Shown in pieces: positions 15,035-23,370 of a stretch of 26,729 nt of DNA; position 1 is the stretch's first letter; each line of letters begins with the position of its first letter. The notes under the pieces are model-generated. The model made no database searches and was not told where the DNA came from. It saw nothing but the letters and a program-made list of their open reading frames with translations. The stretch comes from an uncultured Collinsella sp. (lineage in GTDB: Bacteria; Actinomycetota; Coriobacteriia; Coriobacteriales; Coriobacteriaceae). Made by a program: the position numbers and the translations under genes. The stretch is from the NCBI GenBank assembly GCA_900548365.1, contig URKM01000021.1, positions 1 to 26,729 of the forward strand. Reading direction: 5' to 3'.

Positions 15035-15520
15035 ATGGACAGCATTGCGGCTCGCGGCGGGTTTCTGACGCCGGCGTTATTCATGGTGGGGCTCGTTCTC
15101 CTGGGATACACCCTCTATATGCTGCTGGAACAGCGCCGCTCGATGGTCTTCGAGATCTCGCGCGGCGCCTGGGCATACGGCGTGGCGGTCGCGCTCATCG
15201 GAGTCGCCGTCGGCAACTTCGTGCTGGGCGGGGCGGGTCTCCAGCAGGTCGCGACGGCGTTTGTGCTGTTCTGCTTCGCATCGTTTATCGCGACCATCCG
15301 CAACGGCGTCGGCCGCACGGCGATCTATCTGGACGGCGTGCGCCATCCGTGGAGCAAGGTGTCCTCGGTTCGCGTACGCAAGGAAGACGGCGTCCCGGTC
15401 CTGCTCTACACGTCGCGGGATCTTGAGCGCACCATTCGCGTGAAGGGCGCCGACTACAAGGAGTTCGTGCGGTTCGTCAACGAGTTGAGCCAGGCGTACG
15501 GGTTCACCATTCGAAAATAA
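15035..15520 (+). CDS. Membrane protein with cytosolic DUF5673/PH-like tail, function unknown
   Basis: 161 residues from ATG 15035, with GAGGAAG about 7 nt upstream; the open frame begins earlier but overlaps the preceding gene and has no matching site. Three hydrophobic segments occupy about residues 10-90 (PALFMVGLVLLGYTLYMLL, AYGVAVALIGVAVGNFVLG and VATAFVLFCFASFIATI). The C-terminal domain of about 70 residues is beta-rich: AIYLDGVRHPWSKVSSVRVR, LLYTSRDLERTIRVKG, then a final helix. This pattern (a short 'G-I/V-R-x-x-W-x-x-I/V' strand after membrane helices) is like DUF5673 membrane proteins. That family call is from memory. Function unknown. Confidence 0.72.
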   Translation: MDSIAARGGFLTPALFMVGLVLLGYTLYMLLEQRRSMVFEISRGAWAYGVAVALIGVAVGNFVLGGAGLQQVATAFVLFCFASFIATIRNGVGRTAIYLDGVRHPWSKVSSVRVRKEDGVPVLLYTSRDLERTIRVKGADYKEFVRFVNELSQAYGFTIRK

Positions 15521-15566
15521 CGCGCATGGGCGCGACGGCAACCCTCTGAAGGGGATTCGCCCGGGC

Positions 15567-15598
15567 GGTGCACGGCTGGGGGAGGTGCACGGCTGGGG
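15567..15598. repeat. Short direct repeat GGTGCACGGCTGGGG x2
   Basis: Two identical 15-mers at 15567-15581 and 15584-15598, separated by 2 nt, just after the 15520 stop. Part of the 708-bp convergent intergenic region 15521-16228, in which I find no gene. Confidence 0.6.
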
Positions 15599-15716
15599 CG
15601 GCGAGGGCGTTCGGGTGTTGCCGCCCGCCCTGCAGCCGTCGAGTATGGGCCCGCTGGAGGCTTGCTGGACGCGGACGCAAAGCGGGCGCCGTTCGGACGC
15701 TGGGCGCCTCGCCGTT

Positions 15717-15953
15717 GTCTGAGGTGGCTCCATGGCGGCCAGTCTGAGGTGGCTCCATTGCCGCCATGGAGCCATTGATGCATATTTATTCGCTTCGTAA
15801 TGTGCTTAGCAGGCTCCATTACCGCCATGGAGCCATTGATGAACATTTTTCCGCTTCAAAACGTGCATAGATGGCTCCAAAGCTGAATTGGAGTATGCGA
15901 TGTTAAAAAGCTGCGTCTTTTCGTGCATTGAGAGCTCCAATCCCGGATTGGAG
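15717..15953. repeat. Array of palindromes CTCCAW-N7-WTGGAG at ~61-bp period
   Basis: Four dyads with a constant 7-nt centre lie at 15751-15773, 15812-15834, 15873-15895 and 15933-15955, with centres 61, 61 and 60 bp apart. The first two are perfect 8-bp stems GGCTCCAT/ATGGAGCC; the last two keep CTCCAA/TTGGAG. The 38-bp segments between dyads 1-2 and 2-3 match at 29 of 38 positions, so the whole 61-bp unit is a diverged tandem repeat. At the left end a 17-bp direct repeat (GTCTGAGGTGGCTCCAT at 15717 and 15742) and a perfect 15-bp inverted repeat (15725-15739 with 15760-15774) add a partial fifth unit. The array lies between convergent genes. It encodes no plausible protein. Confidence 0.8.
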
Positions 15954-16068
15954 TCCCGGGTGGACATGGGTGGCACTGCTCATTGCTATGGCGCGGCTGT
16001 TTATAGCAAGACTAGCGGGGGGTGATTCGCACGTCCCTTCATCTGCATCCGCAATGCGGCGCGGCATG

Positions 16069-16095
16069 AAAAAAGGAGGCCGAAGCCTCCTTTTT
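16069..16095. terminator. Bidirectional terminator between convergent transcription units
   Basis: AAAAAGGAGGC / GCCTCCTTTTT around a CGAA tetraloop, with A- and T-runs at the two ends. It is about 135 bp past the pknB stop on the - strand and also closes + strand transcription coming through the palindrome array. Confidence 0.9.
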
Positions 16096-16131
16096 CGGAT
16101 GAAGAGAAGAGCCTGCGTTCCGTGAGTCCCG

Positions 16132-16178
16132 CCGCCCGCTGCCGCCGCCCGCTGCCGCCGCCCGCTGCCGCCGCCCGC
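16132..16178. repeat. Tandem 13-bp repeat CCGCCCGCTGCCG, 3.6 copies
   Basis: Three perfect copies (16132-16144, 16145-16157, 16158-16170) plus CCGCCCGC, between the pknB stop and its terminator. Simple GC-rich sequence similar in flavour to 13957-14077; length variation between strains is likely. Confidence 0.8.
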
Positions 16179-16228
16179 GCAGCAGCCGTGGCTCGCGCAG
16201 CCCTCGCTACCCGCAGTCGCTGCGGCGC

Positions 16229-18193
16229 TTACTCGCTGGTATCGCCGCCCTCGGCCGAGCCGGACCCGGTCGAGATGTAGATCCAGATCGTGGTGCCCTT
16301 GGGCTGCTTGCCGGCGGGGTCGTAGGAGATGACCTTGCCCTTCGGCACCGTCATGCTCGGCTGCTCAATGGGGTTGAAACGCAGGTCGGCATTGGCGATG
16401 GCCGTCTGGGCGGCTTCCTGGTCCATGCCGATGAGGTTCAGCGCATCGACGTCGACGCCCTCGGGCTCGGGCTCCTTGCCCAGGGAGATGGTGACGGTGA
16501 TCTGCGTGCCGGGCTCCTGCTTGCCGCTGGGGTTCCAGCTGATCACGTTGCCCTTCGCGATGGAATCGCTGTAGGACTCCTCCCAATGCACGCCGAAGCC
16601 CGCATCGTTCAACGCCTTCTCGGCCTGGCTCTTGCTCAAGCCGTCGAGCGAGGGCACGGAGGTGGTGCTGGGGCCGGTGGAGACCTTGTATTCGATCACG
16701 GTGTCGATGTCGACCTCGGTGCCGGCTTCGGTTCCCTGATAGAAGACCGTGCCCTTGTCGGCGTCGTTGGCCTCCTCGGTCGCCTTGCCCTTCAGGCCGG
16801 CGTCCTCGAGCGCCTTCTCGGCCTGCTCCTGGGTAAGACCGGTGAGCGTGGGAACCTTGGTCTGCTCGGCGGGCTTCTCGCCCTTGGAGATCACGAGCTT
16901 GATCGTATCGGTCGTCTTGGCCGTGCGACCGCCGTCGGGGCTCTGGTCGCAGACCTTGCCGGCGTCCTGCTCGTCGTTGTACTCCTGCGTGATGTCGAAG
17001 CTGGTGAAGCCGGCGGCTTTGAGGTTGTTCACCGCCGCTTCCTGCTCCCAGCCGATGACGTCGGTGACCTCGACGGTCTTTGCCTCGCTGCCGCCCAGGA
17101 CGCCCGAGACGAGCGCGAAGACCACGCCGATCACGGCGACGATGCCCAGGATGATCGCGGCGATCTTGCCCTTGCCCATGCCCTGCTTCTCCTCTTCGAA
17201 CGAGGAGGTGCTGCTGGGCACGCCGCCGTTGGGGACGACGCGCGTGGACGTCTGGCCGGCCGACGACGGGCGCACCATGGCCTGGGTCGCGTCGTTCATC
17301 ACGCGGGTCTCGGTGGCGCCCATGCCGCCGCCCACGCCGGAGATGACGCGCGTGGGCTCGGGAACGTCGACGGTGCGGCCCTGCAGGTAGGCGTTGAGCG
17401 CGGCGCGCAGCTCGTCGGCCGTCTGGAAGCGGTTGGCCGCATCCTTCTCCATGCAGCGCAGGATGATGCGCTCGAGCGCGGGGTCGACGCCGGGGTTGAT
17501 CTGGCTGGGCGGAACCGGTAGCTCGTTGACCTGCTTGAGGGCGACGGAGATGGCGTCGTCGCCGTCGAAGGGAACGCGGCCGGTCGCGCACTCGTACATC
17601 ACGACGCCGAGCGAGTAGATATCGCTGGTGGGGCCGAGCTCCTGCCCGCGCGTCTGCTCGGGGGAGACGTAGTGGGCGGTTCCCAGCACGTTGTTATCCT
17701 GCGTGAGGTGGCTGTTCTTGGCGCGCGCGATGCCGAAGTCCATGACCTTGATGTTGCCATCGGGCTGGACCATGATGTTTTGCGGCTTGATGTCGCGGTG
17801 GACGATCTCGTGCTTATGGGCGACGGAGAGCGCGGCGCAGATTTGGCTGCCGATCTGCGCGACCTTCTTGGGGTCGAGCGCGCCGTGGCTGCGGATGCCG
17901 CTCTTGAGGTCGGTGCCGCGCAGGTATTCCATCACGATGAAATAGGTGTTGCCGTCGCGGCCCCAGTCATAGACGCCCACGATGTAGGGGCTCTGCAGGC
18001 CGGCGGCCGCCTGGGCCTCCTGCTTGAAGCGGGCGGCGAAGGTGGCGTCGCCGGCGTACTGCGGCAGCATGATCTTCACGGCGACGGTGCGGTTGAGCAC
18101 CTGGTCCTGTGCGCGATAGACGGTCGCCATGCCGCCCGATCCGACCTTGTCCTTGAGGAGGTACCTTCCTCCCAGTACGCGCGATTCTTCCAT
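16229..18193 (-). CDS. pknB: PASTA-domain serine/threonine protein kinase PknB
   Basis: 654 residues from ATG 18193 (AGGAG 7 nt upstream). The cytosolic Hanks-type kinase spans about 1-270: Gly-loop GSGGMATV at 18-25, ATP-binding K40 in VAVKI, catalytic H132-R-D134-I-K-P-Q-N, DFG at 152-154 and the activation-loop end GTAHYVSPEQ. A Thr/Ser-rich juxtamembrane linker and one membrane helix (IAAIILGIVAVIGVVFALVSG, about 350-370) follow. Outside the cell are four PASTA repeats, beginning near TVEVTDVIGW, TKVPTLTGLT, TSVPSLDGLS and VDVDALNLIG. PASTA domains bind muropeptides or lipid II, so it links wall status to phosphorylation of division and wall proteins. It is the last gene of the morphogenesis operon, 189 bp after the SEDS-PBP gene, so it may also have its own promoter. 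Confidence 0.96.
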   Translation of the reverse strand: MEESRVLGGRYLLKDKVGSGGMATVYRAQDQVLNRTVAVKIMLPQYAGDATFAARFKQEAQAAAGLQSPYIVGVYDWGRDGNTYFIVMEYLRGTDLKSGIRSHGALDPKKVAQIGSQICAALSVAHKHEIVHRDIKPQNIMVQPDGNIKVMDFGIARAKNSHLTQDNNVLGTAHYVSPEQTRGQELGPTSDIYSLGVVMYECATGRVPFDGDDAISVALKQVNELPVPPSQINPGVDPALERIILRCMEKDAANRFQTADELRAALNAYLQGRTVDVPEPTRVISGVGGGMGATETRVMNDATQAMVRPSSAGQTSTRVVPNGGVPSSTSSFEEEKQGMGKGKIAAIILGIVAVIGVVFALVSGVLGGSEAKTVEVTDVIGWEQEAAVNNLKAAGFTSFDITQEYNDEQDAGKVCDQSPDGGRTAKTTDTIKLVISKGEKPAEQTKVPTLTGLTQEQAEKALEDAGLKGKATEEANDADKGTVFYQGTEAGTEVDIDTVIEYKVSTGPSTTSVPSLDGLSKSQAEKALNDAGFGVHWEESYSDSIAKGNVISWNPSGKQEPGTQITVTISLGKEPEPEGVDVDALNLIGMDQEAAQTAIANADLRFNPIEQPSMTVPKGKVISYDPAGKQPKGTTIWIYISTGSGSAEGGDTSE

Positions 18194-18382
18194 TCTCTAA
18201 CTCCTCATCCTAAAAAGCGTGCGACTTCGTACCTGCGGCGCGCGCGGTTATGCGCGGCGTCGCAGAAGTGTTACCAACTGCGGCGGTCCCATCGGTCGCG
18301 GTGCGGCCTGGGGCTCGACGGGGCCTCGGGTTCGGCTCGGCCGGCTCCGAGGGCAATGAGCTGCTGTGAATCCCTGTGGTTA

Positions 18383-21259
18383 TCACAACCCTTGGGCTTC
18401 GAGCGCGGCTCGAATGATCGTGCTTGCAACCGAGGCGGCGGAGACCCCGTGCACGTCATACTCCTCGAGCATGATGGACACGGCCACCGTGGGGGTATCG
18501 AAAGGCGCGAAGCCTACGAAGACGGAGTTGGTGTGGGAGCCGGTTTCGGCGGTGCCCGTCTTGCCGGCGACCTTGACCCCGGCGACCGCCGCGGCACTAC
18601 CCGAACCGTCCTCGACGACGTCGAGCATGGCGTCCTTCATCTGGGAGGCGGTGCTGGCGCTCATGGCCTGGCCGAGCGAGCGGGGCTGCGTGCTCTTGAT
18701 CACGGTGCCCTCGGGGGATAGCGTCTGGGCGACCACGTAGGGGTTCATCGCGACGCCGTTGTTGGCGACGGCGGCGGCCATGACGGCGTTCTGCATGGGC
18801 GTGGTCTGCGGTCCGGCGACGTGGCCCTGGCCGACCGGCTGGCCGGCGCCCGCCCAGGCGAGCTCCCATTCGGTCATCAAGGACGGATCGGGCATGATGG
18901 ACGCCGCGGTGGAGAAGTCCTGGCCCAGCTGGGTGCCGTAGCCGAAGGCGTTGGCGTACTGGACGAGCGTATCGGCGCCGATCTCGTTGGCGAGCTGGCC
19001 GAACACGACGTTGGACGAATAGGCGAACGCCTTGTCCAGGCTGATGGTGCCGTGGTCGGTGCCCTTGATGTTGGTCACCTCGGCGTTGCCGATCTCCATG
19101 CTGCCCGGCGAGCGGTAGGTGTCCGAGAGGCCGGCGGTGCCGGAGTCGAGCGCCGCGGCGAGCGTGATCACCTTGAAGGTGGAGCCGGGCGTGTAGAGGG
19201 CCTGGGTGGCGCGGTCGTAGAGCGAGACGTCGCTGTCCTCGGTGGCGTTGAGGGCGCCCTCGATGTCATCGAGGTCGTAGGTGGGCGCGCTGGCCCAGGC
19301 GAGCACGGCGCCGGTGCGCGGGTCGAGGACCACGATGGCGCCCTTCTTGCCGGCGAGCGCCTGCTCGGCGGCCTTCTGGATGCGCGAGTCGATCGTGAGC
19401 TTCACCGAGTTGCCCGGCTGGGTGATGCCCGCCAGCGAGTTGATGGCGTTCGTCCAGCTCGAGTAGTCCTTGGCGCCGGTGAGCGTCTCGTTCATGCGGG
19501 CCTCGACCCCCGTCGCGCCGTAGCGGGTGGAGTAGTAGCCCACGGCCTGAGCGGCGAGGCTGCCGTTGGGATGCGAGCGGGTGTAGGTGCCGTCCTCCTG
19601 CTGGATGGATTCGGCGAGCGTTACGCCGTCGGAGGTGATGATCGACCCGCGCTTCACGTAGGCCGCCTTCAGGATGGAGTGGTTGTTGAAGGACATGTTC
19701 TGGTAGTCCTTCGCCTTGAACACCTGGATATAGGTGAGGTTGCCGATCAGGATCGCGAAGAGCGCCGTGAAGGCGAACACCGCGACCGTGAGGCGCTTGG
19801 CGAGCGCCACGCGGCCCAAGACGCCCGATTCGGGCGTGTCGAGCGTGCGGCGCTGGAGACGCGAACCCGGGCGCGCATGCGAGGCGCCCGCGGAGCCGGA
19901 GCGGCCGCCGAACACACGCGTTCCGACGGGGCTCACGGCGGCGCCGTCGGCTGCGGCGGCCTGCGCCGCCATGATGCCGGTGCCGGTGAGCTCGGCCTCG
20001 CGTCCGGTGGCCTCGTCGCCGGCGCGCAGCAGCAGGGCGACGATGATGAAGCTCGCCAGCAGAGAGGAGCCGCCCTGGCTCATGAAGGGCAGGGTCACGC
20101 CGGTGAGGGGCACCAGGCGAGTGACGCCGCCCACGATGAGGAACGCCTGGAACGAGATGGCGGCGGTGAGGCCCGTGGCGCAGAAGGCGGCGAGGTCGGA
20201 TTTGGCGCGAGCGGCGGTGGTGAGGCCGCGCACCGCGAAGAGCATGAAGAGGAACAGGACCGCGGCTCCGCCGAGCAGGCCCATCTCCTCGCCGATGGCC
20301 GAGAAGATGAAGTCGGACTCGACGACCGGGATCAGCGCGGGCATGCCCTTGCCGATGCCCGTGCCCACGAGGCCGCCGTCGGCCAGCGAGAACAGGGACT
20401 GCACGAGCTGGTAGCCCGAACCCGAGGGGTCGGCGAACGGATCGAGCCAGATCTGGAAGCGGACCTGTACGTGGGAGAGGAGCTTGTAGGCTCCCAGGCC
20501 GCCCACGGCCAGGAGCAAAAAGCCGATGATCACGTAGGAGATGCGGCCGGTGGCCACGTAGAGCATGAGCAGGAAGATCGTGTAGAACAGCACGGCGCTG
20601 CCCAGGTCGCGTTCGAACACGACGATCAGCAGGCAGACGCCCCAGACGATCAGCAGCGGGAGCAGGAGCTTGAAGCGCGGGATCTTCAGCCCTAAGATCT
20701 CGCGGTTGGAGATGGAGAGCAGCTCGCGGTTCTCGGCGAGGTAGCCCGCGAGGAACAGCACGATGAAGACCTTGGCGAACTCGCCGGGCTGGATCGAGAA
20801 GCCGCCGATGATGATCCACAGCTTGGAGCCGTACATCTCGGTGCCGATGAACATGGGCAGCAGGAGCAGCAGCACGCCGATGGCGCCGAAGGTGTACTTG
20901 TATTTCTTCACCACGTCGAGGTTCTTCACCAGCACGAGCGTTATGACCATGAAGGCGATCGCGGCGAAGAGGATCATCAGCTGGCTCATGGCCAGCGCCG
21001 GTTTCACGCGCGTGACGAACGTGATGCCGATGCCCGAGAGCAGGAACACCACCGGAAGGATGGCGGGGTCTGCGCCGGGGGCCAGGAAGCGCACGGCGAT
21101 ATGGGCCGCGGCGAAGGCGGCGAACAGGCCGATGGGCACCGCGAGCGTCTGGAACGAGAGCGCGGCACCGGTGGTGACCACGTAGAGCGCGTACAGCAGG
21201 ACGACGGGGAACGCTGCCGCGATCAGGAGGAACAATTCTGTGTTGCGACGGCTGCTCAC
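18383..21259 (-). CDS. Fusion of SEDS glycosyltransferase (FtsW/RodA) and class B penicillin-binding protein
   Basis: One uninterrupted 958-residue frame. Residues about 1-430 are a polytopic FtsW/RodA/SpoVE (SEDS) domain with family motifs FSIQPGEFAKVF, FERDLGSAVLF, GTGIGKG, ESDFIFSAIGEEMGLLGG and PFMSQGGSS; it polymerises lipid II. After an Ala/Gly/Arg-rich linker, a membrane helix near 490-515 (LTVAVFAFTALFAILIGNLTY) leads into a class B PBP. Its penicillin-binding transpeptidase motifs are S693-T-F-K696, S748-S-N750 and K900-T-G902. Elsewhere rodA and pbpA are adjacent separate genes; here they are one polypeptide. The start is GTG 21259 with GGAGGT 8 nt upstream, and it overlaps the PP2C stop (GTGA), so translation is probably coupled. 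Transpeptidase active site is extracellular. Confidence 0.96.
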   Translation of the reverse strand: MSSRRNTELFLLIAAAFPVVLLYALYVVTTGAALSFQTLAVPIGLFAAFAAAHIAVRFLAPGADPAILPVVFLLSGIGITFVTRVKPALAMSQLMILFAAIAFMVITLVLVKNLDVVKKYKYTFGAIGVLLLLLPMFIGTEMYGSKLWIIIGGFSIQPGEFAKVFIVLFLAGYLAENRELLSISNREILGLKIPRFKLLLPLLIVWGVCLLIVVFERDLGSAVLFYTIFLLMLYVATGRISYVIIGFLLLAVGGLGAYKLLSHVQVRFQIWLDPFADPSGSGYQLVQSLFSLADGGLVGTGIGKGMPALIPVVESDFIFSAIGEEMGLLGGAAVLFLFMLFAVRGLTTAARAKSDLAAFCATGLTAAISFQAFLIVGGVTRLVPLTGVTLPFMSQGGSSLLASFIIVALLLRAGDEATGREAELTGTGIMAAQAAAADGAAVSPVGTRVFGGRSGSAGASHARPGSRLQRRTLDTPESGVLGRVALAKRLTVAVFAFTALFAILIGNLTYIQVFKAKDYQNMSFNNHSILKAAYVKRGSIITSDGVTLAESIQQEDGTYTRSHPNGSLAAQAVGYYSTRYGATGVEARMNETLTGAKDYSSWTNAINSLAGITQPGNSVKLTIDSRIQKAAEQALAGKKGAIVVLDPRTGAVLAWASAPTYDLDDIEGALNATEDSDVSLYDRATQALYTPGSTFKVITLAAALDSGTAGLSDTYRSPGSMEIGNAEVTNIKGTDHGTISLDKAFAYSSNVVFGQLANEIGADTLVQYANAFGYGTQLGQDFSTAASIMPDPSLMTEWELAWAGAGQPVGQGHVAGPQTTPMQNAVMAAAVANNGVAMNPYVVAQTLSPEGTVIKSTQPRSLGQAMSASTASQMKDAMLDVVEDGSGSAAAVAGVKVAGKTGTAETGSHTNSVFVGFAPFDTPTVAVSIMLEEYDVHGVSAASVASTIIRAALEAQGL

Positions 21260-23370
21260 TGGGCGTCACCTCCGGTTGGTAGCGCGGCCGCAGAATCGGC
21301 CGCGGAGGACTGGGAACTGGTGGATGAATCGACCGGCGGCGTCGTGCCGCGGGAGTCGTATTCGGGCGAGCTCGCCGCGGCGGGGTCGGTGCCCGAGCGC
21401 ACGGCGCTGGCGACCTCGGCTTGCTGCAGCTGCTCCTCGCTGATCTGCTTGCGGTACTTGGATACCGTTTCCGAGGCTTCTTCGACGCTTTCCTGCGGAA
21501 TGCCCTCCTCCAGGCGGTGCTGCGTGTCCTCGGGAAGGTCGGAGAGCATCACGGACGTCTCGTCTTCGAGCCAGTTGAGCTCGATGCCCATGAACGAATG
21601 GGGCGTTCCCTTGTAGATGGCGACCGCGCCGTCCTTCACGCCCAGGTACACCGAGTTCGAGATGGAGAAGAGCGTGAGGATGCCGCCCAGCACGAGCACC
21701 GAGAGCACGGCGACGAGCGAGAGGATGGCGTTGCGCTTGCGCCTGCGCGCGATGGCGCGCAGCTTGCCGTCGTCGACCAGGTCGACCACGATGACGGTGA
21801 CGTTGTCGCCGCCGCCGGCCGCGAGCGCGGCGTCCACCAGGTTGTCGGTGCAGATCTGCGCGGTGGACGACTGCGTGGCGATGGTCTCGATCTCGCCGTC
21901 CGACACCATGCTGGACAAGCCGTCCGAGCACAGGATCAAGCGGTCGCCCTCCTCGATGTTGAGGGTGAAGTGGTCGGCGTACATCGCGGGGTCGGAGCCC
22001 AGCGCGCGGGTGATGACCGAGCGGTTGGGATGCACGCGCGCCTCGTCGGCGGTGATCTCGCCCGCGTCCACGAGCTCCTCGACATAGGAGTGGTCGCGGG
22101 TGACGCGGATGAGCGAGCCCTCGTGCAGGAGGTAGGCGCGCGAGTCGCCGACGTGGGCGATGGCCATGATGCCGCCTTCGATATAGGCGGCGGTGGCGGT
22201 GCAGCCCATGCCGGGCTTGCCCAGGCCGTTGACGGCGGCCTCGATGATGGCCGCGTTGGCAGCCTCGATCGCCGACCCCAGCAGGGTGGCGTCGGCGGTG
22301 TGCGGCGCGGTCTTGGCGATGGTCTCGACGGCGATGGAGCTCGCCACCTCGCCGGCGGCGTGCCCGCCCATGCCGTCGCATACGCAGAAGAGCGGCGACT
22401 GGACCAGGTAGGAATCCTCGTTGTGCGAGCGCACGCAGCCGACGTCGGAGCGGGCGCCCCAGCGCAGGTGCGTGGTGGTGCCGGCGTCGTAGGTGGAGGC
22501 GGCGTCGACGAGGTCGTCGGTGACGGGGGCGAAGCTCTGCGTCGACCCGGGGTCGTTGAGCTTTGCCTCGACGGTTGCGACGTCGATTTCCGCGGTGTCC
22601 TCGGGGGAGGCGGGGTCTGCGGCCTCGCCGTCCTCGGGCGCCGCGCCGAAGGGGTTCTCGTCGGCCACGGCGACGTCGACGGGAGCGTCGAGGGGGTCGA
22701 CGTGGTCGCCGGCGGGATCTTGCTGGTCGAGCGCGCGGGCGGCGGCGGTCTCCGCGTCATCCTGCGGCGATGCGAGGTGCTGCGCGCATGCGGCATCCGT
22801 CGAGCTCGAGAGGAACGCCGGGACGGCATGGGGGCCGTCGGCGTCCGATGCGGCATGGGCGGCGGCAGCGGCGGCCTGCGAGGCGGCGTAGCGCTCGGCG
22901 GCTTCGAGCAGGTCCGATGTGGAGCCCGGGTCCGACGGGGCGGGTGCGGGTGCCGCGGGTGCTGCGGGTACGGGCGCTGCCGGCGCGGGTGCCGCGGGTG
23001 CTGCGGGTGCGGACGCTGCGGGAGCTGCGGGCACGACCTGCGCTGCGGGTGCTGCGGGCACGACCTGCGCCGCGGATGCGGCGACGGCGGCGCTCATGGC
23101 GGCCGGCGTCTCGCCCGCGGGCGTCACGGCGTCGTCGTCCGGCGTCTCGGCATGCGCTGCAAACGACGAAGCCGGCGCGGCGCCGGCCATGCCGAAGAGG
23201 GTCGCGTCTTCGGTTTCTTCAGTTGAGGGAATGAGCGTGGAACTCGGGTCGATATGCGCCGGACCCGCAGACTTCTCCGCGGGCGCGGGTTCGGCAGGCG
23301 CCTGATGCGTCCCGAGGGGGCGGTCATCCTGCGCGAAACCTGCGTCCTTATGGGCGCCCTCGCCCGTCAT
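21256..23370 (-). CDS. pstP: PP2C-family serine/threonine phosphatase (PstP-like) with long disordered N-terminus
   Basis: 704 residues from ATG 23370, which overlaps the upstream stop (ATGA) and has AAGGTGA 8 nt upstream. The catalytic domain spans about 305-545: GARSDVGCVRSHNEDSYLV (N317-E-D319), CDGMGGHAAGE, VGDSRAYLL, ILCSDGLSSM and GGGDNVTVIVV, all metal-site motifs of PP2C. A membrane helix follows (LSLVAVLSVLVLGGILTLFSI), then a short extracellular domain ending in a Ser/Ala-rich tail. It should dephosphorylate the two kinases and their substrates. The first 300 residues are Ala/Pro/Asp-rich low complexity, including PAAPAA repeats encoded by GCGGGTGC-type DNA repeats at about 22935-23075. 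Classical PstP begins at the catalytic domain, so this extension is unusual. Confidence 0.93.
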   Translation of the reverse strand: MTGEGAHKDAGFAQDDRPLGTHQAPAEPAPAEKSAGPAHIDPSSTLIPSTEETEDATLFGMAGAAPASSFAAHAETPDDDAVTPAGETPAAMSAAVAASAAQVVPAAPAAQVVPAAPAASAPAAPAAPAPAAPVPAAPAAPAPAPSDPGSTSDLLEAAERYAASQAAAAAAHAASDADGPHAVPAFLSSSTDAACAQHLASPQDDAETAAARALDQQDPAGDHVDPLDAPVDVAVADENPFGAAPEDGEAADPASPEDTAEIDVATVEAKLNDPGSTQSFAPVTDDLVDAASTYDAGTTTHLRWGARSDVGCVRSHNEDSYLVQSPLFCVCDGMGGHAAGEVASSIAVETIAKTAPHTADATLLGSAIEAANAAIIEAAVNGLGKPGMGCTATAAYIEGGIMAIAHVGDSRAYLLHEGSLIRVTRDHSYVEELVDAGEITADEARVHPNRSVITRALGSDPAMYADHFTLNIEEGDRLILCSDGLSSMVSDGEIETIATQSSTAQICTDNLVDAALAAGGGDNVTVIVVDLVDDGKLRAIARRRKRNAILSLVAVLSVLVLGGILTLFSISNSVYLGVKDGAVAIYKGTPHSFMGIELNWLEDETSVMLSDLPEDTQHRLEEGIPQESVEEASETVSKYRKQISEEQLQQAEVASAVRSGTDPAAASSPEYDSRGTTPPVDSSTSSQSSAADSAAALPTGGDAQ

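Noticed and set aside
15717..15955. CRISPR array
   Set aside because: The repeats are palindromic and divergent, the segments between them resemble each other rather than being unique spacers, only four units exist, and no cas gene is nearby.
18821..20695. 624-codon open frame antisense to the SEDS-PBP fusion
   Set aside because: Gly/Glu/Arg/His-rich shadow translation; the opposite strand carries all SEDS and PBP motifs.
19266..21269. 667-codon open frame on the same strand as the SEDS-PBP gene, shifted frame
   Set aside because: Arg/His/Pro-rich out-of-frame translation typical of GC-rich genes; no domain.
21421..23226. 601-codon open frame antisense to the PP2C gene
   Set aside because: Low-complexity Gly/Arg/Val translation from codon bias; the PP2C frame is complete with all catalytic motifs.
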